A DNA stretch of 64,000 nucleotides from Undaria pinnatifida (Eukaryota; Sar; Phaeophyceae; Laminariales; Alariaceae): contig JABAKD010000010.1 of the NCBI GenBank assembly GCA_012845835.1, positions 15,291,355 to 15,355,354 on the forward strand, in the 5' to 3' direction. Each line of letters starts with the position of its first letter. The stretch's first letter is position 1. A program made the translations under genes and the position numbers. Positions 1 through 10,400 of the stretch are shown here, one piece after another. The notes under the pieces were generated by a model that was not told the origin of the DNA, searched no databases, and saw only the letters and a program-made list of their open reading frames with translations.

Positions 1-134
1 TTTTCAAGCGGCCTAATCGGCACGTCGCCCGATTCTTGAGCCGCATCAGCCACACATTGCCCAGATACAGCCTGATTCGGCTTGTCACGGGGTGCGCCTA
101 GAGGGGTATACCCGCTTGGAACATATATTCCGTT

Positions 135-258
135 GTGTGTGTGTTCTTCACGTTAAACCGTTCTTCTACTCGTCGACATCCAGCACACCCAGTGTCCGTA
201 CTGATTCTTCACCCTAGAAAGATCAGCTCTGTGGTCACAAGCTACGACACAGAGATAA
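135..258 (+). repeat. Left arm of a ~125-bp inverted repeat
   Basis: This segment recurs in reverse complement at about 2584-2709 with only a few mismatches. The shared core runs from a GT-repeat next to TTCTTCAC through GTCGACATCCAGCACACC to ACGACACAGAGATA. The near identity suggests a young event: either two copies of one short element in opposite orientation, or the ends of one 2.6-kb element. A more diverged relative may lie near 38.67-38.78 kb. The short open frames over both arms are the same sequence read twice and not evidence of a gene. Confidence 0.75.
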
Positions 259-1911
259 TGCATCGTAATGCATTCGACAACGCAATGTCATGCCCTAGTA
301 CTGGGTACGACAGGCACAACATACATACGTCAGCAACAGAAATACATTGGAAGAGAGAAATACGAAATAAACGAAAACAAAAACAAAAACAAAAACAAAA
401 TAATAATAAGAAAACAAATAAAAACAAAGATAAAAATAAAACAAAAAATGAAACAAACAAAATGAAGGGGAAATCGGAGAAACAACCCAACCGGAAAGGA
501 GAGCCAAAGCTCGGAAAAGAAACATAATAAAATAAAATAAGATAAAGTAAAGTAAAACCAAAATAAGATAATCCGAACACGAGCCAAAAACCTGGACACG
601 CAAGGAGGGAACAAAGGGGAAAAAAATACCCCAGAGAAAGACGAAAAGTGCTATGTACCTACTAGTCGGCCTGGTACCTTGCTACCCTGTCTGCCATCTC
701 CTTCCTGCCTTCGTCCACCGCGGTCTCCCTTCTATTCCTCCTGTTGCCCCCCCTGCCCCCATTCCCTTGGACGGCTTTCCTTCTACTCCTCCTGTTTCCC
801 CCCCACCCCCCTTTGTGTTCTTCTCATTAAACCAAAATACCTTGTAAAAGAGAGAAACAACGAAAGAAACCAAGACAAAATAAATAAATAAAAAGGGGAG
901 CCAAAGCTCGGGAGATAGAAACATACCCCGAGCATGAGCCAAAATGGACATGCAAGGGGGAAAGAAAGGGAATGTGTGGTATGATATGAATGTGCCGTTT
1001 TGTATTTGCAATGACATCTCTGTCGCTGAAATGTATGTACATCTCTTCTAGCAGTGTACAAAAGTCATGCACTCCTGCCCAAAGTAATGCACCTGGTACT
1101 TTGTATGTATTGTGATGAAGAATAGCAACATTTGATACACACCCTGATCCCACCCTCTTACGATTTTGAGGCTAGGTTAGGGCTCAAGGTCGTTCCTAAC
1201 TGCACGAAGCTACAAGTAGTATTTCGCTTTTCACCGAAAGGTCGGTTTTTCCTGAAAAAAAAATATTTCGGGATAAACTACAATTTTAGCCCCCGTAAAA
1301 CTGGCCTCAAGTTTTTTAGCTTTTTTAGGGAAAAAACTAAATTTAGGTACAAGGGTGTAGAGGATCGGGCAGCGCGGTACCGCTCGAGCTGTGCCAACAC
1401 TCACGAGCGCACGAGACTGAGCAGGGTCGTTCCCAAGGTCATTGGCAGGTCATGGCTGGTCGCAGAAGGCGCAGTGAGCTTCTCAGCTCGCGTCGTCGAG
1501 TTGACAAAGTGACCGCACCGAGGCGGCCGACCGAACGAGCTCGCTGACGGCAATAGCTGAGACTTTTGTAACGTTGGGCGTTGTAGCGGGACGAGTTGGT
1601 GATGGATTTCAATTCCCAAGGCACCGACACGTGCCTACGAGCAAGGCCGACTCCAGTGGGACCACGACGTGGGTGTCTTCCGCGAGCGTTGCTGCTGTAG
1701 TGATGGTTCTGTGCCGGGTGGACGATTGTTTTGCGAGCCAACTGAGGCTCGTAGTCGTGAAGATTCAACCTTCGCAGATTTTGGCAAAATGCCGAAATTT
1801 CGTCAAAAAAACTGAAGTGCTAATACGTCTCGTTAAGACGACCCTTCGGCTTCTGATTGAGTTGGGAACTTTGTTTTTTGCTCACATCCAATCTGTTATC
1901 CATGAGATGCA
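259..1911. other. Gene-free, A-rich and C-rich low-complexity stretch
   Basis: No conserved coding signal is visible. About 370-560 is very A-rich (AAAAC-type repeats), 720-830 is C/T-rich, and 890-960 partly repeats 500-620 (both carry GAGCCAAAGCTCGG followed by related sequence), which suggests an old local duplication. Beyond 1100 the sequence is mixed composition without recognisable features. Confidence 0.5.
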
Positions 1912-2250
1912 CCTTTTTTATATAGATATTTTTAAGGACGACGTCAGCCGTGAGTTCGACAAAGTTCGGGTCAATACTCATCTTCGCAAGCTGCGTTGTT
2001 GCTACTTGTAATATACTATGTGGGTGAGTTTTTTTGAGCGATCCTATTCTTTCGTTTCAAGAAAAATATACTCCGAGTATATACCAGGTATATACACTGT
2101 TTTTCTCCACTATCATGGTTGGTGCTGGTATTTTTATAAAAATATATTGCAAGGACGTCAGCCGTGAGTTCAACGAAATTCAGGTCAATACTCATCTTTG
2201 CAAGCTGCGTTGTTGGTGCGTGTAATATACTATGTGGGTGAGATTTTTAA
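1912..2250 (+). repeat. Two tandem copies of a MITE-related segment
   Basis: The segment around 1930-2035 recurs at about 2150-2250. Shared landmarks are GACGTCAGCCGTGAGTTC, CTTGTAATATACTATG or its variant, and CATCTTYGCAAGCTGCGTTG. The last motif also belongs to the MITE family with CTTTGCAAGCTG seen near 21.65, 27.8 and 29.7 kb, so this is probably a diverged, tandemly duplicated member. Confidence 0.5.
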
Positions 2251-2583
2251 AAGGGAGGGGTCCTATTCTCTTGTTTTCAAGATATATATGTGTATACGAG
2301 TACATACGTTTTTTTTTTCTCCACTATAGTCTAATGGTTGGTGTTGGTATTTTTACTTTAGGCGGGGAATTTTGAGCTATTGATAGATTTCATATTAGGT
2401 ACCTGGTACTAAGTAGGTACTACTGCTGCTGCTGCTCTATGGAAGGATATTCGATTTTCATCGGAAAGGCATCTACGCTACATTGTCGGAGGGCAGAAAT
2501 TATAATAATAGATCTAACATCATACCTATTGTATAAATTTATCACTGCTGTAGTACTTTTCCACTATAATGGTCTATCCGATG

Positions 2584-2709
2584 TATCTCTGTGTCGTAGC
2601 TTGTGACCACAGAGCTGATCTTTCTAGGGTGAAGAATAAGTACGGACACTGGGTGTGCTGGATGTCGACGAGTAGAAGAACGGTTTAATGTGAAGAACAC
2701 ACACACACA
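2584..2709 (-). repeat. Right arm of a ~125-bp inverted repeat
   Basis: This is the reverse-complement partner of 135-258, with the same internal landmarks read on the minus strand. It ends in a CA-repeat matching the GT-repeat at the left arm. It is followed by ordinary AT-rich sequence and a run of about 22 A at 2878-2899. Confidence 0.75.
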
Positions 2710-3684
2710 TCCGATGTACATGGTAGGTGTTTTATTTTGTTTTTCCTCCGCTTTAATATCGGAAGGAGTACAAATATAGAGTATCACTAGTTTTCTGTAC
2801 GAATACAGGGTATCACTAGGTATCTGATTTGTCAATATCAAAACGGCATTCCAGAATAAAAGTCGGCTATCATCGCAAAAAAAAAAAAAAAAAAAAAAAA
2901 CTTCGTGGGGCACAAACCCACTGTTGTGTTCCACATTGATACAAATACGCTGTCACTCTTGACATTTTCTGAAAATATTTTTCGATTCTCCTCCTCCCTC
3001 CCTAGACGTAACTCAGATTCGGGGTGACCTAAGATAAGCCGGCTCTTCTCCCTCCTCCCAACTACGGGTCGCGCCTTCATTTTTTCTGCGGCAAAAATGC
3101 GGCACTTTCTTCCCTCCTCGACTCGCGTCGAACGGTCCTCACCCACCCTATCGAGCGCTCCCACTCGGCAGTGTTGGTGTCTCGGGAAAATATAAATCTC
3201 CATATACACCGAAATTCGAACCCCTGACTAACCTTGGTATACAGCACTCTACACCATACACTGGACCACCGCGTGGCGAACGGCTACAATACCCATGCCA
3301 CTAATAATGGGTACCTGGTATTTCGGAGATATACTACTATGAATACATAGTGGTACACAATAGGGGTGCATAGCTTACGTACACCTCTGCGAGTATAAAT
3401 ATATACTGAATCCCACAGACGTCTGGTTTTGTCTGCCTCAATGCGGGTTATACAGTTTCCGTGCGCAGAACAAGGCTGAATATCTTAGTCCTCTTGACCC
3501 TGACATCAGCAGGGAAGTCACCGACCTGTATCCTTCACGAGGGTATACACACCCCGTAACACGCGCGATCGAAGTATCACACGCGGCTTGTGAGGGTACC
3601 TTACCGCTTTCTATTCGAGAAATGGTTGACACACTCGTTAAACTATATGTAACCCCAACCCCAACTCAATGAAACGCAACCAAC
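2710..3684. other. Gene-free stretch with a MITE fragment
   Basis: No gene is recognised. A poly(A) run lies at 2878-2899. At 3530-3600 the segment containing CTTCACGAGGGTATACAC and GCGCGATCGAAGTATCACAC matches the interior of the MITE at 29.58-29.92 kb, so it is a fragment of that family. An open frame on the minus strand at 2838-3209 has no recognisable domain and unremarkable composition. Confidence 0.45.
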
Positions 3685-3775
3685 CAACACGCGACGCGTA
3701 AGAAATTACGTGGAAATTTATGCGGTGATGAGCTTAAGATTTATTTCTCCCCATCCGCCGGAGGATAAATTAAAA
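3685..3775 (+). mobile_element. LTR-like remnant of a Ty1/copia-type element (fossil)
   Basis: The stretch ending in TTTATTTCTCCCCATCCGCC matches the right part of longer copies at about 37505-37790 (+) and 56010-56300 (-). The last of these lies next to copia-type reverse transcriptase/RNase H sequence. Only the right portion is present here, so this is an incomplete, old fossil. Confidence 0.55.
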
Positions 3776-3819
3776 AAACAATAACAACAACAACAACAAC
3801 AACAACTACAACAACAACT

Positions 3820-3853
<34 letters not shown>
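3772..3853 (+). repeat. (CAA)n microsatellite
   Basis: About 80 bp of AAC/CAA triplets with occasional CTA interruptions directly follow the LTR-like remnant. It produces poly-Val on the minus strand and poly-Asn/Gln-like frames that are not genes. Confidence 0.9.
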
Positions 3854-4215
3854 CCAATGTAGGGTGAAACCTTCTTCGTCTCGTACACAGCAGTGCGCGC
3901 CTACCATTTTGTCGAATAACTGATAATATCTCTACTGGAGGGCGTCCTACCTGTCCCCATGCATACATCGACATCCGGACCGCATGCCAGCACGAAAGTA
4001 TTTCAACAAGATATTAGTAAGGGTGTTCATGTTGAACCGCTTGTTCAACCCCTCCCTATGCATCGACATCCGGCACATACATCCAGCGTACGTGTCGATT
4101 CTTCGAGTTACGCCATTTATCCTATAGCGTCGATTCTTGATTCCACATTACACATTACGGAGAGATCTAAGCCCTGTGGGCGAACACCACGAGACAGTTC
4201 GTATATACATACATA

Positions 4216-5110
4216 TTTTTTTTCAAATGGAAATTGCACTTCAGCTGTGAGGCCATTTCTTACACAGTCGGATTCCGACAGTCAAAAACGGCCCTTATCG
4301 ATTGGACTCTTTTTGTTCGACTGGATTCTTCTGGTCCCTCTTGTTATCGTCAGTCGAATCGATTTTATAGTTTTTGTGCTCTTCCTAGAGGCGGTTGGTG
4401 TGAAGGAGTACAGCTGTATGGCAGTCGAAATTCGGTTGGCAGCTCTGTGCTTCGCGCGTTCTTCGCGAGCAACGCGTGCTTCACGCGCGACGAACCTTCG
4501 CCCAAGCGGGTTGGTGGCGTTGGGCTTAGCCGAAAGCCGCTAAAGCTACGTTCGTGGCGTTGCACTCAGCCGACAGCCGCCAAAGCTACAGCAGGCGTAG
4601 CCGTTGTTGGCAAAATGGCATCGATAACGCGCGCTACTGTCGTGTGATAACATGCTGCTGGCGAGCGGAAGCTAGGAGTGCGCCACGCTGACTTGCGGCG
4701 AGAAGCAACACCAGTGATGGCTAAAGGCGCTGTTGTATGATACTGCTGTGTGGTACTTGGGGTATGGGTGTGTGGGTGTGTGGGTGTGTGCGTTTGTGGT
4801 GGGATGAGCGATGCTATGGATTCCAAAAACCGGTGTAAAACTTTTTCGACTGAGTTTTTTTACTTTCGACAGATCCAGTCGAAAAAGTCAAGTTTTTCGA
4901 CTGGATCCCCCAGGCGGAAAACTCGGTCGAAAAGAGTAGAGTCGAACACTGAGTCGAAAAAGCCCTTCTTCGACTGTGTAAGAAAGCCCGATTTGGGCCT
5001 CAGTCGAAAAAGGCCGTTTTCGACCGACAAAATCCGACTGTGTAAGAAATGGCCTGAGATCGATCAAAAAAACGTTTTTTGGTCACAACTCATTTTTGCA
5101 GAGCAGCAGA
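4216..5110 (+). mobile_element. MITE split by a nested DNA transposon
   Basis: Sequence on the two sides of the nested element (4251-5054) rejoins to read CACTTCAGCTGTGAGATCGA, followed by CAAAAA and TCACAACTC. That matches the end of the MITE at 29582-29920. So an older MITE of that family was present here and was later interrupted. Its far end is not sharply defined; I place it near 5110. Confidence 0.55.
4251..5054. mobile_element. ~804-bp non-autonomous DNA transposon with long TIRs
   Basis: The left end starts GGCCATTTCTTACACAGTCG and the right end is its reverse complement, ending GTGTAAGAAATGGCC. Imperfect inversion continues for roughly 44 bp. The direct repeat TGA flanks both ends (4248-4250 and 5055-5057), consistent with a 3-bp target-site duplication. 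GG...CC termini and a 3-bp duplication fit PIF/Harbinger-like elements, although TGA is not their usual TWA target. The interior has many TCGACTGG/TCGAAAAAG hairpin-prone motifs and no transposase was recognised, so it would depend on a related autonomous element. Confidence 0.7.
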
Positions 5111-5354
5111 GGGCGAGGGTAAAACGGAGGAACAAGCGGTCCAAAATGAATAACACAGATATTTTGTTGAAAAGTACTCTCGTGCGGGCATGCGGTTTTA
5201 CAGCTATTAATACATTTTTTCATTTCTGAAATATACACGAATGGCTGCTGCGTATTGTTTATCTACTCTCGGGCGGGCTTGCGGTTTTCCGTTATCATGT
5301 AGTCTAGACTATAGGGTTAGTTCCATCCATGGTGAAAAACACAAAAACTTGGTA

Positions 5355-5532
5355 CAGTAGGTGGCCCTATATAGTGCGGGTATGTGTCACGAAAATTTAC
5401 CAGCACTATACCGGGCACCCGCGCTATATAAAAACCGGCCACTACAGAGGGGTCTATATTGTGCCAAACGATTTCACCCGCACAATATCGGACACCCGCA
5501 CTACATGACCCGCACTTTAGGGCCACCTACTG
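5355..5532. mobile_element. pogo/Tigger-like MITE (178 bp)
   Basis: The element begins CAGTAGGTGGCCCTATATAG and ends with the inverse CTTTAGGGCCACCTACTG, about 27 bp of near-matching terminal inverted repeat. It is flanked on both sides by TA (5353-5354, 5533-5534). CAGTAGG ends with TA duplication are typical of pogo/Tigger-type Tc1/mariner relatives. A second, more diverged copy is at 32664-32846, sharing an internal AAACGATTTCAC motif. There is no coding capacity. Confidence 0.75.
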
Positions 5533-5773
5533 TATCAAGACTGATTCTACGATAGCCCCGCCCAAAACCAGCGATTTTATTCAAAGGACGTTTCATGGCT
5601 GCTCGACACGAGGAAAGATACTTTAGAAAAAAAGGTATCCATACATTTTCTTGTGTGCAAACGTCTACCGATCGATGACGTCGGGGTGTCGAGGGACACC
5701 GTGTTTCGGGAGATACGACCGGGGTAGCTGGTTTTGAAACCGGCGATTTCGTTATAGAAATGTTGGGGGGGCT

Positions 5774-5848
5774 ACCGTAGTAAGACTCTTAATAGGACAC
5801 CGTAGTAAGACTCTTAATAGGACACCGTAGTAAGACTCTTAACAGGAC
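5774..5848 (+). repeat. 25-bp tandem repeat, three copies
   Basis: The unit CCGTAGTAAGACTCTTAATA followed by GGACA occurs three times head to tail with one substitution in the last copy. It is followed at about 5866-5887 by a direct duplication of GTCTTCATCAG. Confidence 0.9.
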
Positions 5849-7039
5849 ACCCTCGAGACTCTAGGTCTTCATCAGGTCTTCATCAGGAAGACCTAAAGTG
5901 TTGATGACTCAGAGCTCGAAGTCCGTTCGCCCTGTCTGTGTTCCGGTTGGGAGTACCCTTGGGGTGCTTTTGAGGTGACGACGTCGATGAGGACACCGCC
6001 GTCGAAGATACTACAATAGTAAGGAAAGGACAGGTCTACCAGGCAGCAATGCTCCTAAACCTGCAATAGTGTTTGCAGTTGCATTCGGAACATTGGTTGG
6101 GTGCTGCACTGACGCCGGCTGGGTGGTGCCGTGTTGCTTTGTATTGTTGCTGCGTTTTGGCTTCCTTTGATTGTTAGGCCTCGCTTAACATGTGAATGTA
6201 CCAGGTACACCTGGTACATTCGGTGTTGTAACACACACGTGGGTGACACGTCCTGCATTATATTGTGTTTTAAAAAGTTTTGAAAAACACGCTAGTGTGT
6301 GTGTGTGTTTTTGCGACACGCGTGCGACGACGGTTTGTCCACAAACTCCCTGATGTTTAACACCTCTTGCCGTGTTGAGACCTGGAAAGTAACCAGCAGT
6401 GATGATTTTGAAAAATAAAACACAATAAAATAAAAAATAGTTCGGAATTACCCATCTAAGAATAAACGCATTCAGTGTTTCACAAGAACTTGTCTCGATT
6501 CTTACCATCGGGCACACTGGCGTCGGTCGTTCTTGTCCCCTCGCCCCACCTCCTCATTTTCCCCGCCCACCCACCCACCCACCCACCCTCCACCCCTACC
6601 CTCTAACCCCCTCACGCCCCCCCCCCCCCCCCCCTACCCTCCACCCCCCCAACCCCCCCACCCTCACCCTTGTGTCCGCCCCCCACCCTCACTTTCCCTC
6701 CCCATCCTTCCCCCCTGCCTCCAGTCCTCCCACCCACCCATCCCTCCACCCACCTACCCCGTACCCTCCCCGCCCCGGGTCGGCGTCGATTGGCAACGAC
6801 GCTGTAATACACGCTTCTCACTACTTGGGCTAGGACCACCACGGTTACTTTTTTTCCTAGTTTTCATGGTTTAACGATAACCGCGAGGTTGGTCGAGTTA
6901 GACCTTATCGTGCGGAGTTGAGAACGTTAACTCCGCGCAAGGGGGATGATATCGCGTAGTGTGCATATGGCCAGGCACCCATGAGGAAGTTACCTAGTAT
7001 CCCCGTTGCTGAGTGGCCACACCAGAAAACCAGTCAATT
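5849..7039. other. Gene-free stretch with a C-rich tract
   Basis: No exon upstream of the glycosyltransferase-like gene could be identified here, although its N-terminal exons must lie to the left of 7452. Around 6200 a palindromic TACCAGGTACACCTGGTAC occurs. About 6535-6780 is extremely C-rich (CCCAC repeats and a run of about 20 C at 6616-6634). The proline-rich frames over it are composition artefacts. Confidence 0.5.
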
Positions 7040-7370
7040 GATTCGAAGCTGTCATCCATATGCAAGAAAACGCACACAAGGTGTGGAATTCCACCTCGCA
7101 GGTGGTTCTTAGTAGGATGCAGCTCACCCTTCATGCGATTCGAAGCTGTCATCCATATGCAAGAAAACGCACACAAGGTGTGGAAGCCCACATCGCAGGT
7201 GGCTCTTGGTAGGATTTAGCTCACCCTTCATGCGACTCGCCGAACGTCTCACGGCGGTTCGCGCTTGGTGCACGCGATATCTGCCTCTGGTCGGTGAAAA
7301 CCCGACACACTCCGTCCCAGCACCATCTCTGGGGTGCGGGGGTCTATGGTCTCGAGACTAAGGAGGCTAT
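7040..7370 (+). repeat. Dispersed repeat with internal 97-bp tandem duplication
   Basis: A 97-bp unit starting GATTCGAAGCTGTCATCCAT is present twice (7040-7136 and 7137-7233, a few differences). It is followed by CTTCATGCGACTCGC, CGCGCTTGGTGCACGC and GGTCGGTGAAAACCCGAC. The same order of motifs recurs near 17575-17765, and its second half near 35240-35400, so this is an interspersed repeat family. It sits just upstream of, or within, an intron of the glycosyltransferase-like gene. Confidence 0.6.
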
Positions 7371-7451
7371 GCGTGAAATATGTACACCCATTGCCAACCC
7401 CCCCCCCCCCCCCCCCCCCCCCCACCCTCGCACCCGCGCCCATTCTCTCAG

Positions 7452-10400
7452 GAGAACGTGTACCCCACCGGGGCCTCCGTGCAGTTCTACAAGATGTACC
7501 TCGACGAGGCGGTCAAGGCGGCATTTGCGGAGTACGATGTGGTGGGCGTGATCGAGCACGACGTCGTTGTCGCCCGGGAGGATTCTTTCTCGCAGCTGTA
7601 CAAGTCGGCGTTCAACGGCGGGGAGGACTACTGGGTCAAGGGAAGCGTGCTCGGTGAGGGATTGGAACGCGCGCCTGCCCTGCACAGCGATGAGGCGTTA
7701 CTCGGTATTCCTGCCCCTTTTTTTAGGCTTGGATCAATCAAGCAGTGGACCCCGATGTCACTAGGGAACTTGTGACGAAAAAAATATGGCGTTCATGTCG
7801 TTATGTCCATTTCTTGGTTGGCCGGTGATATGTGTGGTATGATGGCCGATCTACTACAAAACGAGAGATGTCCATTTCTTGGTTGGCCGGTGATATGTGT
7901 GGTATGATAGCCGATCTACTGCAAAACGAGAGAACTACTGGGTGGGGGCAGGCATCATGACACTAACGGTGCTGCTGCGCGCTCAAGTCGCTCGTAAACG
8001 GTCGCCGAAACAAAAAACTCCGCAAAAAAATGTTTGTCTGAATCCTAAAAAGCACATTCGTTTGGGGAAGTTGGGAGTCGCCACATCCCTCTCACGCCGT
8101 CGCACTTGCTCCCCCCATCTACCCCGTGCCCCTACCCTCTGTCCTCCTCCTATTCTCTTAAAATACACCATGTACTCTCTGGGAACCAGCCGGCAAAAAT
8201 TTCCACGAAACCGCTACGGTAAGCGGGCTGTGGCACGTGCTCGGCCACATCAACGGCAACGCGCTGTACAACAACTGGGACCCAGCGTTCGCGGAGTTCG
8301 TGGACTACACGAGGACGCGATGGGGCTACACGCTCGATGTTCCTGGGATGCCGACGCAGACCAAATACCGCTTCCCTTACGACGTGGCTCTGTGGGCGAC
8401 CATCGCTGATTTCCCTTACAGCTGGCCGCTGTGGCAACGATTCTCGGAGAAGTTTATCAACAGCCACCTGGTGAGTGGGGGAGAAGAAGGGCACAACGAT
8501 AACCCTGTTTGTGTGCACGAGTATCGCCTCAGTTCTGGATGGGTGCTCCGCGCTGGACCACTGCAGCGTTCTTTCTCTACATCTAATCCGGAAGCCTCTC
8601 ACACCCGATTGTCTTGTCCAGACACGCATCCCGGCGTATCTTATGAGCCCTACCCTCCGCCCCCAACCCTCCAGAATAGGAGAATGTGAAGTATACAAGG
8701 AGGAACTGGATGTGTTACAGGATGAGATGAGGACATTAGACGAATGTGACATGAGAGAGTTTGGTAGACTAAGGGATAGCGAGAAAACGGTCGCTATCCT
8801 AGGAGATAGATGGTGGCCACAGACGGCGAAACAGGACGGGGATAGGATAAGCTAACAGTTTCTATATGATATATGGAAGAAGCGTAATGAGCGCCCAAAT
8901 GCCTGAGGTGTCTCTATTAGGAGTAGGAACGGTGCCCCGCCTCAAAAAAGATGCGTGGTCAATGGTCAAATGAGCACGCTCCCCCCCCCCCCCCCCCCCA
9001 ACCCTCCCACCCTCCTCTCCTTCCCCGCCCCCCGTGCCCCCTTTCTCCCCCCCCTGCCTCCTCTCGCCCCCCCTTCTGCCCTCCTCCCCCCCCCCCCGTT
9101 GCAGATCGCCAACGTCGGCTTCATCGACGTAGACCGCTCCACCGTCAGCGACGCCGTTACCCGCGACACGCTGTTCATCCACGGCAGCAGCACAGCGGGG
9201 GGCAGTAAGAAATTTGCCGGCGCCGTCGCCGCTAACCTTGCCGAAGCTTTTGCCGCGGCCGACGGCCAGGGGCTCCCCTCCGTGGAGGAGGTGTGCAAGC
9301 CCGCGTGCCGCGCGATGCCGCTGCCGGGTTCGCAGCAGGAGACCGGGGGCATCTCCCACGTGTGCGACCCTTCGTGCAACCAGGAGGGGAAGGAGTACCG
9401 GTTCGATGGGTACCTCTGTGGGGCGGGAGAGCCCTCGTTGTACGGCGAGGGGTGCCGTACTTGCTACACCGACGAGGTTAGGGCCGTGGAGGCGGAGCGG
9501 AGGCTGAGGCTGGATGACAACATCGCCATCGATAGCGACGATGGGGACGAGGACATGCCGCAGGAGGACGGGGACAGGCGCGGCGAGCACGTGATCATGT
9601 GCGACACGATGCGCCCGCCCTCGTCCCCCAACTGCAGCTCCAAGTGCAGGATCAAGCTCGACACGGTGAGAGCTTATATACAGGTGCTGATGGCGTACGC
9701 CGACGAGGTCTGCCTCTGCTTGAGGGTCGCCGTCGCAGCATTTTTTTTTTCAACCCTTTTTAGAGCCCCGAAACCCGTCCCTATACTAATTCCAAGTTAG
9801 TTGTCCCCAAACACGGGTTTCCAGTTGCGAAGGGATTAATTTTCCTGCGCCGGCAAGAATCCGCTTTGATTCTCCGTTGCAGTCGTTCCAAGCTACTTCG
9901 GGGGAGACAGGTCTGTGTTCAATAGGTAGGCCGAGCGAAACCGCTCCTACGCCGGTTTTACCCGAAAACACCGGCCTGGAAGCATTAATAGGATGTGTAT
10001 GCTACGGCGCAGCGAGGCGTGCACTCTATCTCGTTTTGCCTTCTGAGGTAGTAATCCCACGGTAAGGGCTGCAGTTGTTGAACTAACTAATAATGTACCT
10101 GTCCGGTCGAGCTCCTCACAAGTGAGGACCTACCGGTTCAGTCTGATAATTTTTACGAGTTTATGATTTTGTGTTGGGAAGCAGGGCGTAGAAGAAGCTT
10201 TTGGTCGGGTTGGGCGAACGAATGCGCGTTCGAAGTCAAGTTGCGGGTGAGATATCGAGCTCCTCATGGCAGTAGCTCAGAAACTTGTTAGAATATTCTT
10301 ATGCACCCCTACCGTGGGATGGCTCGGGTCTTCAGATTTGACGTGCGCTACGATAGAGCTACTAAGGTATACCTTTTTTTGGCGATTTTCGTTTCTGAAT

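Noticed and set aside
6533-6874. Proline-rich open frame
   Set aside because: Lies on the C-rich tract; the opposite strand is also open (Gly-rich), as expected from composition alone.
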